Positions 1 to 5,352 of a DNA stretch of 7,935 bases are shown piece after piece. Under the pieces are notes generated by a model. The model saw only the letters and a list, made by a program, of their open reading frames with translations, did not search any database and was not told where the DNA came from. The DNA lies in contig JASLBT010000027.1 in assembly GCA_030146445.1 (NCBI GenBank), forward strand, positions 1-7,935, read 5' to 3'. The position numbers were made by a program, and so were the translations under genes. This DNA comes from Segetibacter sp. (GTDB lineage: Bacteria > Bacteroidota > Bacteroidia > Chitinophagales > Chitinophagaceae). Position 1 is the stretch's first letter. Each line of letters starts with the position of its first letter.

Positions 1-580
1 GGAAGATTTTGATATAGAGCACTTACCGGTTCAGTCAGAAGATAGATACCTGGGGCTCATTACGAAAGATGATCTGCTCGACACCAACGACAACGCAGTC
101 CTGCAGATCCTTGAAGAAGACTTTATCAAAAAAGCGGTTAAACCTGGGGAACACTTTCTCGCCGCACTAAAGATTGCTGCCGCAAGTGCGCTGACACTCG
201 TTCCGGTAGTAACCGAGACAGGCGATTGGATAGGCGGGATACCTGCACCGGAACTGTTAAAAATGGCCGGTGCATTTACAGGTGCTGAAGAGCCCGGAGC
301 AGTTATCGTACTTGAAATGGAGAAAACGAACTATTCCCTTGGCGAGATCAGCAGGCTTGTAGAGACAAATGACGCCTTCATCACCCAATGCAATACGCTT
401 ACCGAACCCGAAAGTGGTTTATTGATCGTTACCCTACGACTAAATAAATTATTGGTTTCGAACATCATTGCAACTTTTCAACGTTACGAATACAGTATTC
501 GCTATTTTATGGGCGAAGAAGAATACGAAAACGAACTTCGCTACAATTATGAACACCTGATGTCGTATCTAAAGGTGTAA
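1..580 (+). CDS. CBS-pair domain protein, 3' part (5' end outside window)
   Basis: The reading frame is open from base 2 to the TAA at 578-580, giving 192 visible residues; the N-terminus lies upstream of the window. The visible part starts inside the first CBS repeat (YLGLITKDDLLD). A second CBS repeat follows: an 'FIKKAVKPGEHFLAALKIAAASALTLVPVV' type helix-strand, then DWIGGIPAPELL. The last roughly 85 residues (from AGAFTGAEEPGAVIVLEM) look like a small alpha/beta, ACT-like regulatory domain. CBS pairs usually bind adenine nucleotides; the ligand here cannot be read from sequence. In many Bacteroidota a CBS protein of about 220 residues sits directly before nadK. Here an Omp85-like gene separates them. 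An internal ATG at 263 is not the start, because homologous CBS sequence continues upstream of it. The CBS assignment is firm; the physiological role is unknown. Confidence 0.85.
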   Translation, partial: EDFDIEHLPVQSEDRYLGLITKDDLLDTNDNAVLQILEEDFIKKAVKPGEHFLAALKIAAASALTLVPVVTETGDWIGGIPAPELLKMAGAFTGAEEPGAVIVLEMEKTNYSLGEISRLVETNDAFITQCNTLTEPESGLLIVTLRLNKLLVSNIIATFQRYEYSIRYFMGEEEYENELRYNYEHLMSYLKV

Positions 581-651
581 TGGTTTTCTTTTCTCCTGCC
601 GCTAATGCTTAACCGGGCTGGTTCCAAAAAAGCGACCAAATTTTTAAAAGG

Positions 652-679
652 TTGTTTTCTGCCGGAGTCCTTATATTTA
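652..679 (+). promoter_or_regulatory. Possible Bacteroidota promoter for the Omp85-like gene
   Basis: TATATTTA at 672-679 matches the Bacteroidota -7 consensus TAnnTTTG except for the last base. A TTG at 652-654 lies 17 bp upstream, slightly closer than the usual spacing. The 136-bp gap after the CBS gene leaves room for a promoter about 40 bp before the ATG at 717. The match is suggestive only, because AT-rich spacers give such hits by chance. Confidence 0.3.
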
Positions 680-716
680 GGATTCTCATTCTGTTCATAA
701 TTATTGTAATCCGGTA

Positions 717-2150
717 ATGCAACAATTGCGTAGCTTTTTCTTTTTTTCCTTTTTTACCTTTTGCTTTCTGCCTCTCTTTAGCCAGGTGCCGGACAGTATA
801 ATTAATAGTATCCAGGCTTATCCTGAAATTGACTCATCAGTCGCTACCGTCGTAATAGGCGATGTTCGGATCTCGGGCTTTAAAAAAACAAAGCCCTATA
901 TCATCAACCGGGAAATCCCTTTTCGTAACGGCGATGTTATTGTACTTGCAGACCTCCCGAAGAAATTGCAACTATGTCACGACCAGTTGATGAACACCTC
1001 GCTGTTTGTAGACGTAGACGTTACCATAGAGCGAAGAGTAAACCAGCTGGTGTTTATAAATGTACACATCAAGGAACGCTGGTATCTTTTCCCATTGCCC
1101 TACTTCAGGATTGTTGACCGGAACTTCAACACATGGTGGGTAGAACAAAAAAGAAACCTCAACCGCGTAGATTACGGCCTTAAGTTTATGCAAAACAACG
1201 TAAGCGGGCGTAACGACAACCTGAACATCTGGCTGATCACAGGTTACACACAACAGGCTTCTATCCGGTACGAAAACCCTTTTCTCGACAAAAGCCTGAA
1301 ACATGGTATGAACGTCGGCTTCTCCTATTCCCGTAATCGAGAGATGAACGTAGCTACTATCCAAAACAAACAAACCTTTTACAAAGAAGACCACTTTCTG
1401 GTTAAGCAGATACACTTCGATGCGGCCTACACTTATCGGCCGGCCATAAAAACCCGGCACCACTTCCGCGTCTCCTATACCGACCAAACCATTCATGATT
1501 CCATCATTGCTAAGAATCCCAATTACTTCGGTGATAGTGCCCGGCGCGTTCGATTTTTTGATATGAACTACAGCATTCAGTATTTTAATGTCGACTACAT
1601 TCCATACCCGTTAAAAGGGTTCATGGGTGATGCTTATGTGTACAAACGGTCGATCGGTGCTAAAAACAACGTTTTCCAAATTGGCGGCAAGGGGACATAC
1701 AGCTTTAAACTCGCACCAAAGTCATTCATGCAGTTTCAGGGAGCAGCAATGCTGAGGCTTCCCTTCAAACAACCCTACTTCAATCAGCGTATGTTCGGAA
1801 GCGGAGATTTCTATATGCGTGGTCTTGAGTACTATATAATCGACGGCGCGGCGGGAGGATTTGCAAGAGCCACTGCGAAACAGCAGGTACTATCTTTTTC
1901 AGTGCGAAACATAATTGCCAGCAAAACACACGATAAGATCCCTTTCAGGGTTTTTCTAAAGGGCTACGGTGATGCCGGGTATTCGTATAATCCTGAACCA
2001 GGTACTAGTATATTCAATAACCGCTTACTTAGGACCTGGGGTGCCGGAATCGATATAGTCACATTCTACGACATCGTGGTAAAGCTGGAATACAGTTTCA
2101 ATCAACGTGGAGAGTCAGGCTTGTTTATACATACGAAATCAGACTTTTGA
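717..2150 (+). CDS. Omp85 (BamA/TamA-like) outer-membrane protein with one POTRA domain
   Basis: A 477-residue protein. Residues 1-23 form a signal peptide (a run of Phe and Leu ending LFSQ), so it is exported. Residues 44-120 resemble a single POTRA domain: VVIGDVRISGFKKTKPYIIN, then a helix with an 'LMNTSLFVDVDV' turn, and the closing strand LVFINVHIKE. The rest is rich in alternating aromatic strands typical of an outer-membrane barrel. The L6-like motif appears as GSGDFYMRGLEYY (367-370 MRGL, against the usual VRGF/Y), and the chain ends in Phe. BamA has five POTRA domains, so this is a smaller Omp85 relative of unknown substrate: it could be an assembly, secretion or lipid-related barrel. 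The start at 717 puts the signal peptide at the N-terminus; no clear Shine-Dalgarno is visible. It lies between the CBS gene and nadK. The family call is firm; the role is not known. Confidence 0.85.
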   Translation: MQQLRSFFFFSFFTFCFLPLFSQVPDSIINSIQAYPEIDSSVATVVIGDVRISGFKKTKPYIINREIPFRNGDVIVLADLPKKLQLCHDQLMNTSLFVDVDVTIERRVNQLVFINVHIKERWYLFPLPYFRIVDRNFNTWWVEQKRNLNRVDYGLKFMQNNVSGRNDNLNIWLITGYTQQASIRYENPFLDKSLKHGMNVGFSYSRNREMNVATIQNKQTFYKEDHFLVKQIHFDAAYTYRPAIKTRHHFRVSYTDQTIHDSIIAKNPNYFGDSARRVRFFDMNYSIQYFNVDYIPYPLKGFMGDAYVYKRSIGAKNNVFQIGGKGTYSFKLAPKSFMQFQGAAMLRLPFKQPYFNQRMFGSGDFYMRGLEYYIIDGAAGGFARATAKQQVLSFSVRNIIASKTHDKIPFRVFLKGYGDAGYSYNPEPGTSIFNNRLLRTWGAGIDIVTFYDIVVKLEYSFNQRGESGLFIHTKSDF

Positions 2151-2155
2151 TTTCG
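2134..2155 (+). repeat. 8-bp inverted repeat spanning the Omp85-like stop codon
   Basis: CGAAATCA (2134-2141) and TGATTTCG (2148-2155) are perfect complements around a 6-base loop. The TGA stop (2148-2150) lies in the right arm. No T-run follows on either strand, so it is not a standard intrinsic terminator. It could stabilise the 3' end of the mRNA or mark the edge of the GC-rich element that follows. Confidence 0.5.
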
Positions 2156-2310
2156 GGACGGGTGTTTACACTTGTTCACCCCCGCCGATACGTTCAGCAT
2201 TGCTGGGCCACTCGCCGGTAAGGTTTGTCCCGATGAACGACCGGAAACCGTTTCAGCACCCACCTTCTTACTTGACGACACCAGGGGGGCCATTTTCATG
2301 TAAAGCGAAT
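2156..2310. repeat. GC-rich intergenic block, possible dispersed repeat or structured RNA
   Basis: This non-coding stretch is distinctly GC-rich: by count 66 of 120 bases in 2161-2280, against 17 of 60 in 2341-2400. It holds several short inverted pairs: GGGTG/CACCC (2160-2164 and 2177-2181), the CAGCA-T-TGCTG palindrome near 2195-2205, and CCGGT/ACCGG. Open frames cross it on both strands, but neither encodes a recognisable domain. The minus-strand translation (GAETVSGRSSGQTLPASG, then CKHPSRNQKSDF) resembles, from memory only, spurious small 'hypothetical proteins' annotated repeatedly in Sphingobacteriales and relatives, as expected for a dispersed non-coding repeat. The boundaries are approximate, and the block may begin inside the hairpin at the preceding stop codon. 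Confidence 0.35.
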
Positions 2311-2333
2311 TTATTTGTCCGTAGGGTAAGGTC

Positions 2334-2367
2334 TTTGGCTGATTTATTCCATCTTTATATAATTTCA
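2334..2367 (+). promoter_or_regulatory. Weak candidate promoter upstream of nadK
   Basis: TTTG at 2334-2337 is followed 22 bp later by TAATTTCA (2360-2367), which matches TAnnTTTG at four of the six fixed positions. The site lies at the AT-rich edge of the spacer, about 75 bp before nadK. It overlaps the first copy of the 14-bp direct repeat, which would fit a regulated promoter. The box match is poor. Confidence 0.25.
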
Positions 2368-2399
2368 ACGAGGTTATCTTAAAACTCAACGAGTTTATC
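2365..2399 (+). repeat. 14-bp direct repeat at 21-bp spacing upstream of nadK
   Basis: TCAACGAGGTTATC (2365-2378) and TCAACGAGTTTATC (2386-2399) match at 13 of 14 positions. Their starts are 21 bp apart, close to two helical turns, so a protein bound to each copy would sit on the same face of the DNA. The pair lies 41-75 bp before the nadK ATG. An operator for a regulator of NAD metabolism is possible, but no known binding motif was recognised. A chance local duplication is the alternative. Confidence 0.45.
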
Positions 2400-2439
2400 G
2401 CGGGTATAAACAACACTTTATACTACCAATTATAATTAA

Positions 2440-3318
2440 ATGAAAGTAGCCATATACAGCAGAGGACTTGACGTTGAGCAGGAGGGCCAGCTGCTTACAC
2501 TGCTGGAAGAGTTGACCCGGCACCACATTGAGATTTTCCTTTTTAAGCCTTTTACCGAACAGAATTCTGCGGTTAATATTCTCCCATCGAAGTTCGGGCT
2601 TTTCAAAACGCATGAGGACCTTGATGACAGCTTCGATTTTTTGATCAGCCTCGGGGGAGATGGAACCATGCTGGATTCAGCAACACTGGTTAGAAATAAG
2701 AACATCCCCATCCTGGGCATTAATTTTGGCCGTCTTGGTTTTCTGGCAAGCCTTGGACAGGGCGAAATGGGAAATGCAGTGGAGTCGCTGGTTAATGGCA
2801 CTTACATGGTTGATCATCGCACATTGATGCACCTCGACGCAAATATTCCCTTGTTTGGAGATGCCCCATTTGCATTGAATGAGTTTGCAATTCATAAGCG
2901 GGATACATCGCCAATGATTAATATTCACACCTATCTGAACGGCGAATTTCTAAACTCTTACTGGGCCGACGGGCTTATTGTCTCCACGCCTACGGGTTCG
3001 ACCGGCTACAATATGAGTTGTAACGGACCAATCGTATTTCCGGACAGTGGAAGCTTTGTAATCACTCCTGTGGCGCCGCATAACCTTAATGTGAGGTCTA
3101 TTGTAGTACCAGACAATAATATTATTAGCTTTGAAATCGAGGGGAGGACTGAACAGTTTATTTGCGCCCTGGACGCACGTCGGGAGATCGTGGAAAAAGA
3201 AGTTCAGCTTGCAGTAAAAAAAGAGGAATTTAAGATTAGCCTCGTTCGTTTTAATGAAAATAGCTTCCTCACAACCCTTAGAGAAAAGTTAACGTGGGGA
3301 TTGGATAAAAGGAATTAG
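2440..3318 (+). CDS. nadK: NAD kinase (ATP-dependent NAD phosphorylation)
   Basis: A 292-residue cytosolic enzyme of usual family length that phosphorylates NAD to NADP, the only de novo source of NADP. The diagnostic GGDGT motif is at residues 72-76, with Asp74 as the expected catalytic residue. GINFGRLGFL (93-102) follows, then the NE motif (147-148) and the DGLIVSTPTGSTGY segment (177-190) that binds the substrate nucleotide. Two small variations are visible: TGSTGY rather than the more common TGSTAY, and SCNGPIVFP (193-201) where most homologues have S-x-GGP. Neither touches the catalytic motif. The ATG at 2440 follows a 289-bp spacer and lacks a Shine-Dalgarno sequence; the preceding sequence is AT-rich, as is common in Bacteroidota. 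The DUF6089 gene follows after 59 bp and is probably cotranscribed. Confidence 0.97.
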   Translation: MKVAIYSRGLDVEQEGQLLTLLEELTRHHIEIFLFKPFTEQNSAVNILPSKFGLFKTHEDLDDSFDFLISLGGDGTMLDSATLVRNKNIPILGINFGRLGFLASLGQGEMGNAVESLVNGTYMVDHRTLMHLDANIPLFGDAPFALNEFAIHKRDTSPMINIHTYLNGEFLNSYWADGLIVSTPTGSTGYNMSCNGPIVFPDSGSFVITPVAPHNLNVRSIVVPDNNIISFEIEGRTEQFICALDARREIVEKEVQLAVKKEEFKISLVRFNENSFLTTLREKLTWGLDKRN

Positions 3319-3377
3319 GTGTTGTGCAAAATAAACTCAAGTATTTTCCGTTAAGATTCATTTTATAGTTTGATCCC

Positions 3378-4226
3378 ATGATATTAAAAAGATTAACCAT
3401 TTTCATTTGTATCGTACTCCTTGCAAATGTCGGCCGTGCCCAGATGATGGAAAGCTACGTACAGGAAGGCGAGTTTGGCGTGGCCGTAGGAGCGGGGCAC
3501 TATTTCGGCGACCTTAATACCAGGGCCGCATTGAACCGTCCGAAGTTTAGTGCAGGAGCGTTCTTCAGAAAGCAATTTGGAAATTACATAGGGATTAAGC
3601 TGGCCGCCAACTATGCGCGCCTTGGATACTCAGACACCTACAGCGAAAACGAAATTCAAAAGAGGCGAAATCTTAGTTTCAATTCCAATATCTGGGAAGT
3701 TTCACTGAGCGGCGATTTTAATTTCTTTAAGTTCTACCCGGGTATCTCCGGATTTACCTATACTCCGTACGTATCCCTTGGGGTCGGTGTTTTTTCTTAT
3801 GATCCATATGCTTACCTGGGTGATCAAAAATACTTTTTACGTTCAATTGGTACAGAGGGTCAGGGAAGTGACCTTTATCCCGACAGAAAAGCATATAGTT
3901 CTATGGGGGTTTGCTTTCCCGTCGCGGTCGGGTTTAAGTATAATGTTTCACAAAACATCAACATGTTTGCAGAGGTAGGCTATCGTTTTACAAATGCCGA
4001 CTACCTGGATGATGTAAGCAAAACCTATGCGCCTGATGCATTTTCGCCTTTGCCGAACGGTTCGCCGTCTATTGGTCAATTGCTCTCAGACCGCAGTTAT
4101 GAAACCGGCATCCCGATTGGAATTAAAAACAGGCAAAGGGGAAATAGCCAACAAAAAGACGCCTATGTGCTTGCACAAATAGGTGTGTCTTTCAATATAT
4201 CATCTTACAGGTGTCCGAAATTCTAA
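3378..4226 (+). CDS. DUF6089 family outer-membrane beta-barrel protein
   Basis: A 282-residue protein with a signal peptide at residues 1-22 (a hydrophobic stretch ending VGRAQ). The mature part opens with EFGVAVGAGHYFGDLN (32-47), the recognisable N-terminal strand of the DUF6089 family. It continues with alternating strands such as GIKLAANYARLGY, YTPYVSLGVGVFSY and NINMFAEVGYRFT. It ends in a final strand closing on YRCPKF, also familiar from this family. These features indicate a small outer-membrane barrel resembling the OmpA or porin fold. Its molecular function is not established. Position between nadK and uppS is conserved across Bacteroidota, which supports the assignment. It lies 59 bp after nadK with no convincing promoter between, so it is probably in the same transcript, and the terminator starting 20 bp beyond its stop ends the unit. 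Confidence 0.9.
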   Translation: MILKRLTIFICIVLLANVGRAQMMESYVQEGEFGVAVGAGHYFGDLNTRAALNRPKFSAGAFFRKQFGNYIGIKLAANYARLGYSDTYSENEIQKRRNLSFNSNIWEVSLSGDFNFFKFYPGISGFTYTPYVSLGVGVFSYDPYAYLGDQKYFLRSIGTEGQGSDLYPDRKAYSSMGVCFPVAVGFKYNVSQNINMFAEVGYRFTNADYLDDVSKTYAPDAFSPLPNGSPSIGQLLSDRSYETGIPIGIKNRQRGNSQQKDAYVLAQIGVSFNISSYRCPKF

Positions 4227-4246
4227 ATAGGGCAGGTAGCACATTG

Positions 4247-4270
4247 AAAACCCGCGAAAGCGGGTTTTTT
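4247..4270 (+). terminator. Strong intrinsic terminator after the DUF6089 gene
   Basis: AAAACCCGC (4247-4255) pairs perfectly with GCGGGTTTT (4260-4268) around a GAAA tetraloop. The T-run continues to 4270. The 9-bp GC-cored stem plus T-tract, 20 bp after the stop codon, is a textbook Rho-independent terminator. It separates nadK-DUF6089 from uppS-bamA. Confidence 0.93.
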
Positions 4271-4314
4271 GTTGATCAAAGTTCAACGTTGCGCTTACTC
4301 GCCGGTGATGCAAC

Positions 4315-4330
4315 AGCCTGTCGACAGGCT
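4315..4330. repeat. 16-bp perfect palindrome in the uppS upstream region
   Basis: AGCCTGTCGACAGGCT reads identically on both strands. It lies about 85 bp before the -33 region of the predicted uppS promoter. A GTTGC/GCAAC pair (4288-4292 and 4310-4314) abuts its left edge. A palindrome with no loop suits a dimeric DNA-binding protein better than an RNA hairpin; no known regulator motif was recognised. Confidence 0.5.
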
Positions 4331-4390
4331 TTAACTGGTAATTAAATTCCGCTTAAACATAGCTTCGCATGTCTTTCATAGAGTAATTCT

Positions 4391-4424
4391 TTTAATTATA
4401 AAGTCGCTGATTTGATTACCTTTG
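4391..4424 (+). promoter_or_regulatory. Promoter of the uppS-bamA unit
   Basis: TACCTTTG (4417-4424) is a perfect match to the Bacteroidota -7 box TAnnTTTG. A TTTA at 4391-4394 lies 22 bp upstream and is a partial match to the -33 TTTG box. The terminator at 4247-4270 upstream makes a new promoter here necessary for uppS. Transcription would start around 4428-4433, giving a leader of only about 20 bases before the ATG at 4452. Confidence 0.65.
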
Positions 4425-4427
4425 CCA

Positions 4428-4441
4428 CCCCTTTAAAGGGG
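4428..4441. repeat. 14-bp palindrome at the predicted uppS transcription start
   Basis: CCCCTTTAAAGGGG is a perfect palindrome directly after the -7 box and just before the uppS start codons. Its right arm supplies the purine run AAAGGGGG that can act as ribosome binding site for the ATG at 4452. It could therefore influence transcription start, translation, or both. Confidence 0.5.
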
Positions 4442-4451
4442 GATGAGCCCT

Positions 4452-5159
4452 ATGTCTGAGCTGAAAGATAAAATAGACCTTAATCGATTGCCGACGCATA
4501 TTGCCATTATTATGGATGGAAATGGTCGTTGGGCAAAGGAGCAGGGACAGGACCGGCTTTACGGACATTATCACGGGGTAGAAAGCGTCCGGAATATCGT
4601 GGAGGGCTGTGCAGAACTCGGCGTGGGCTACTTAACCCTATATGCTTTCAGTACGGAAAACTGGGACCGCCCCGCCGACGAAGTAAACGGGTTGATGGAA
4701 TTGCTGGTCGATACCATCAGGAAAGAGGTGGAAACACTGAATAAAAACAACATTCGTTTACATGTCATCGGCAACATGAAACAGCTTCCAGAGTATGCAC
4801 AAAACGAAATGCAGGAAGCAATCGATCTAACCCGTGGCAATACCGGTTTGAACCTGGTTATGGCGTTAAGTTATAGCTCGCGTTGGGAGCTTATAAACGC
4901 GGTGAAGGAAATTGCTCAACAGGTCCAAAGTGGCCAGCTTGAGGCAGATGCAATCGATGCAGAAACTTTCGAAAATTTTCTTTGCACAAAAAGCTTTCCC
5001 GATCCTGAACTGATGATCCGTACCAGCGGAGAATTCAGGATCAGTAATTTTCTACTTTACCAGCTCGCGTATTCAGAATTGTACTTTACAAATACAAGGT
5101 GGCCGGATTTCAGAAAAAACAATCTTTACGAAGCAATTCTCGACTTCCAGGGTAGGTAG
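4452..5159 (+). CDS. uppS: Undecaprenyl diphosphate synthase (isoprenyl transferase)
   Basis: A 235-residue cis-prenyltransferase. It adds isopentenyl units to farnesyl diphosphate to make the C55 carrier used for peptidoglycan and surface glycan export. Family motifs appear in order: HIAIIMDGNGRWA (16-28) with catalytic Asp22, GH (38-39), LYAFSTENWDRP (63-74), and DPELMIRTSGE-RISNF (184-200), followed by LLYQLAYSELYFT and WPDF. The RTSGE form replaces the E. coli RTGGE and looks tolerated. An in-frame ATG at 4443 would add three residues, but it directly abuts the G-run. The ATG at 4452 has AAAGGGGG at proper spacing and gives an N-terminus (MSELKDKIDLNRLP) typical of the family, so it is preferred. 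bamA follows after 193 bp, as in most Bacteroidota. Confidence 0.96.
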   Translation: MSELKDKIDLNRLPTHIAIIMDGNGRWAKEQGQDRLYGHYHGVESVRNIVEGCAELGVGYLTLYAFSTENWDRPADEVNGLMELLVDTIRKEVETLNKNNIRLHVIGNMKQLPEYAQNEMQEAIDLTRGNTGLNLVMALSYSSRWELINAVKEIAQQVQSGQLEADAIDAETFENFLCTKSFPDPELMIRTSGEFRISNFLLYQLAYSELYFTNTRWPDFRKNNLYEAILDFQGR

Positions 5160-5243
5160 AGACGTTTTGGAAAAATTAGCGAACAAGTACAGGATGAACA
5201 GGAAAACATTCAAACCCTTTGAACACGCGGCAGCCCGGAGCTA

Positions 5244-5278
5244 TTTAACAAACACTTTTAAATATTCCGGCTAATTTG
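5244..5278 (+). promoter_or_regulatory. Weak candidate promoter for bamA
   Basis: The 193-bp gap between uppS and bamA has no terminator. TAATTTG at 5272-5278 is one T short of the TAnnTTTG box, and TTTA at 5244-5247 lies upstream at near-normal distance. Readthrough from the uppS promoter is at least as likely. Nothing else was recognised in the gap apart from a short CCGGA/TCCGG pair (5235-5239 and 5266-5270) that frames this site. Confidence 0.22.
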
Positions 5279-5352
5279 CTGTTCATTGCGTAAAATCCCG
5301 GACCAACCGTAAGCTGCTCAGTCGGCGCGGAAATCAACCCAAATAGATATTG

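Noticed and set aside
263..265. ATG as the start of a short separate gene
   Set aside because: The frame and CBS-domain sequence continue upstream without a stop to the window edge, so this is an internal methionine of a truncated gene.
972..1496. 174-codon open frame on the minus strand
   Set aside because: It lies wholly inside the Omp85-like gene, whose signal peptide, POTRA and barrel strands are clear on the plus strand; the minus-strand peptide has no recognisable domain.
2160..2181. GGGTG/CACCC hairpin as a terminator for the Omp85-like gene
   Set aside because: The stem is only 5 bp with a 12-base loop and no T-run follows.
2102..2416. 104-codon minus-strand and 91-codon plus-strand open frames in the nadK upstream spacer
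   Set aside because: Both overlap the end of the Omp85-like gene, lack ribosome sites and recognisable domains, and fit better as chance frames in a GC-rich non-coding block. The minus-strand frame is kept only as a clue to a possible repeat.
2436..2801. 121-codon minus-strand open frame
   Set aside because: Antisense shadow of nadK, covering the GGDGT region.
3364..3372. TATAGTTTG as a promoter for the DUF6089 gene
   Set aside because: The spacing inside the box is wrong for TAnnTTTG, it lies only a few bases before the ATG, and cotranscription with nadK explains the 59-bp gap.
4443..4445. Upstream ATG as the uppS start
   Set aside because: The G-run that would serve as ribosome site touches this ATG directly, while the ATG at 4452 has proper spacing and a family-typical N-terminus. 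It cannot be excluded without protein evidence.
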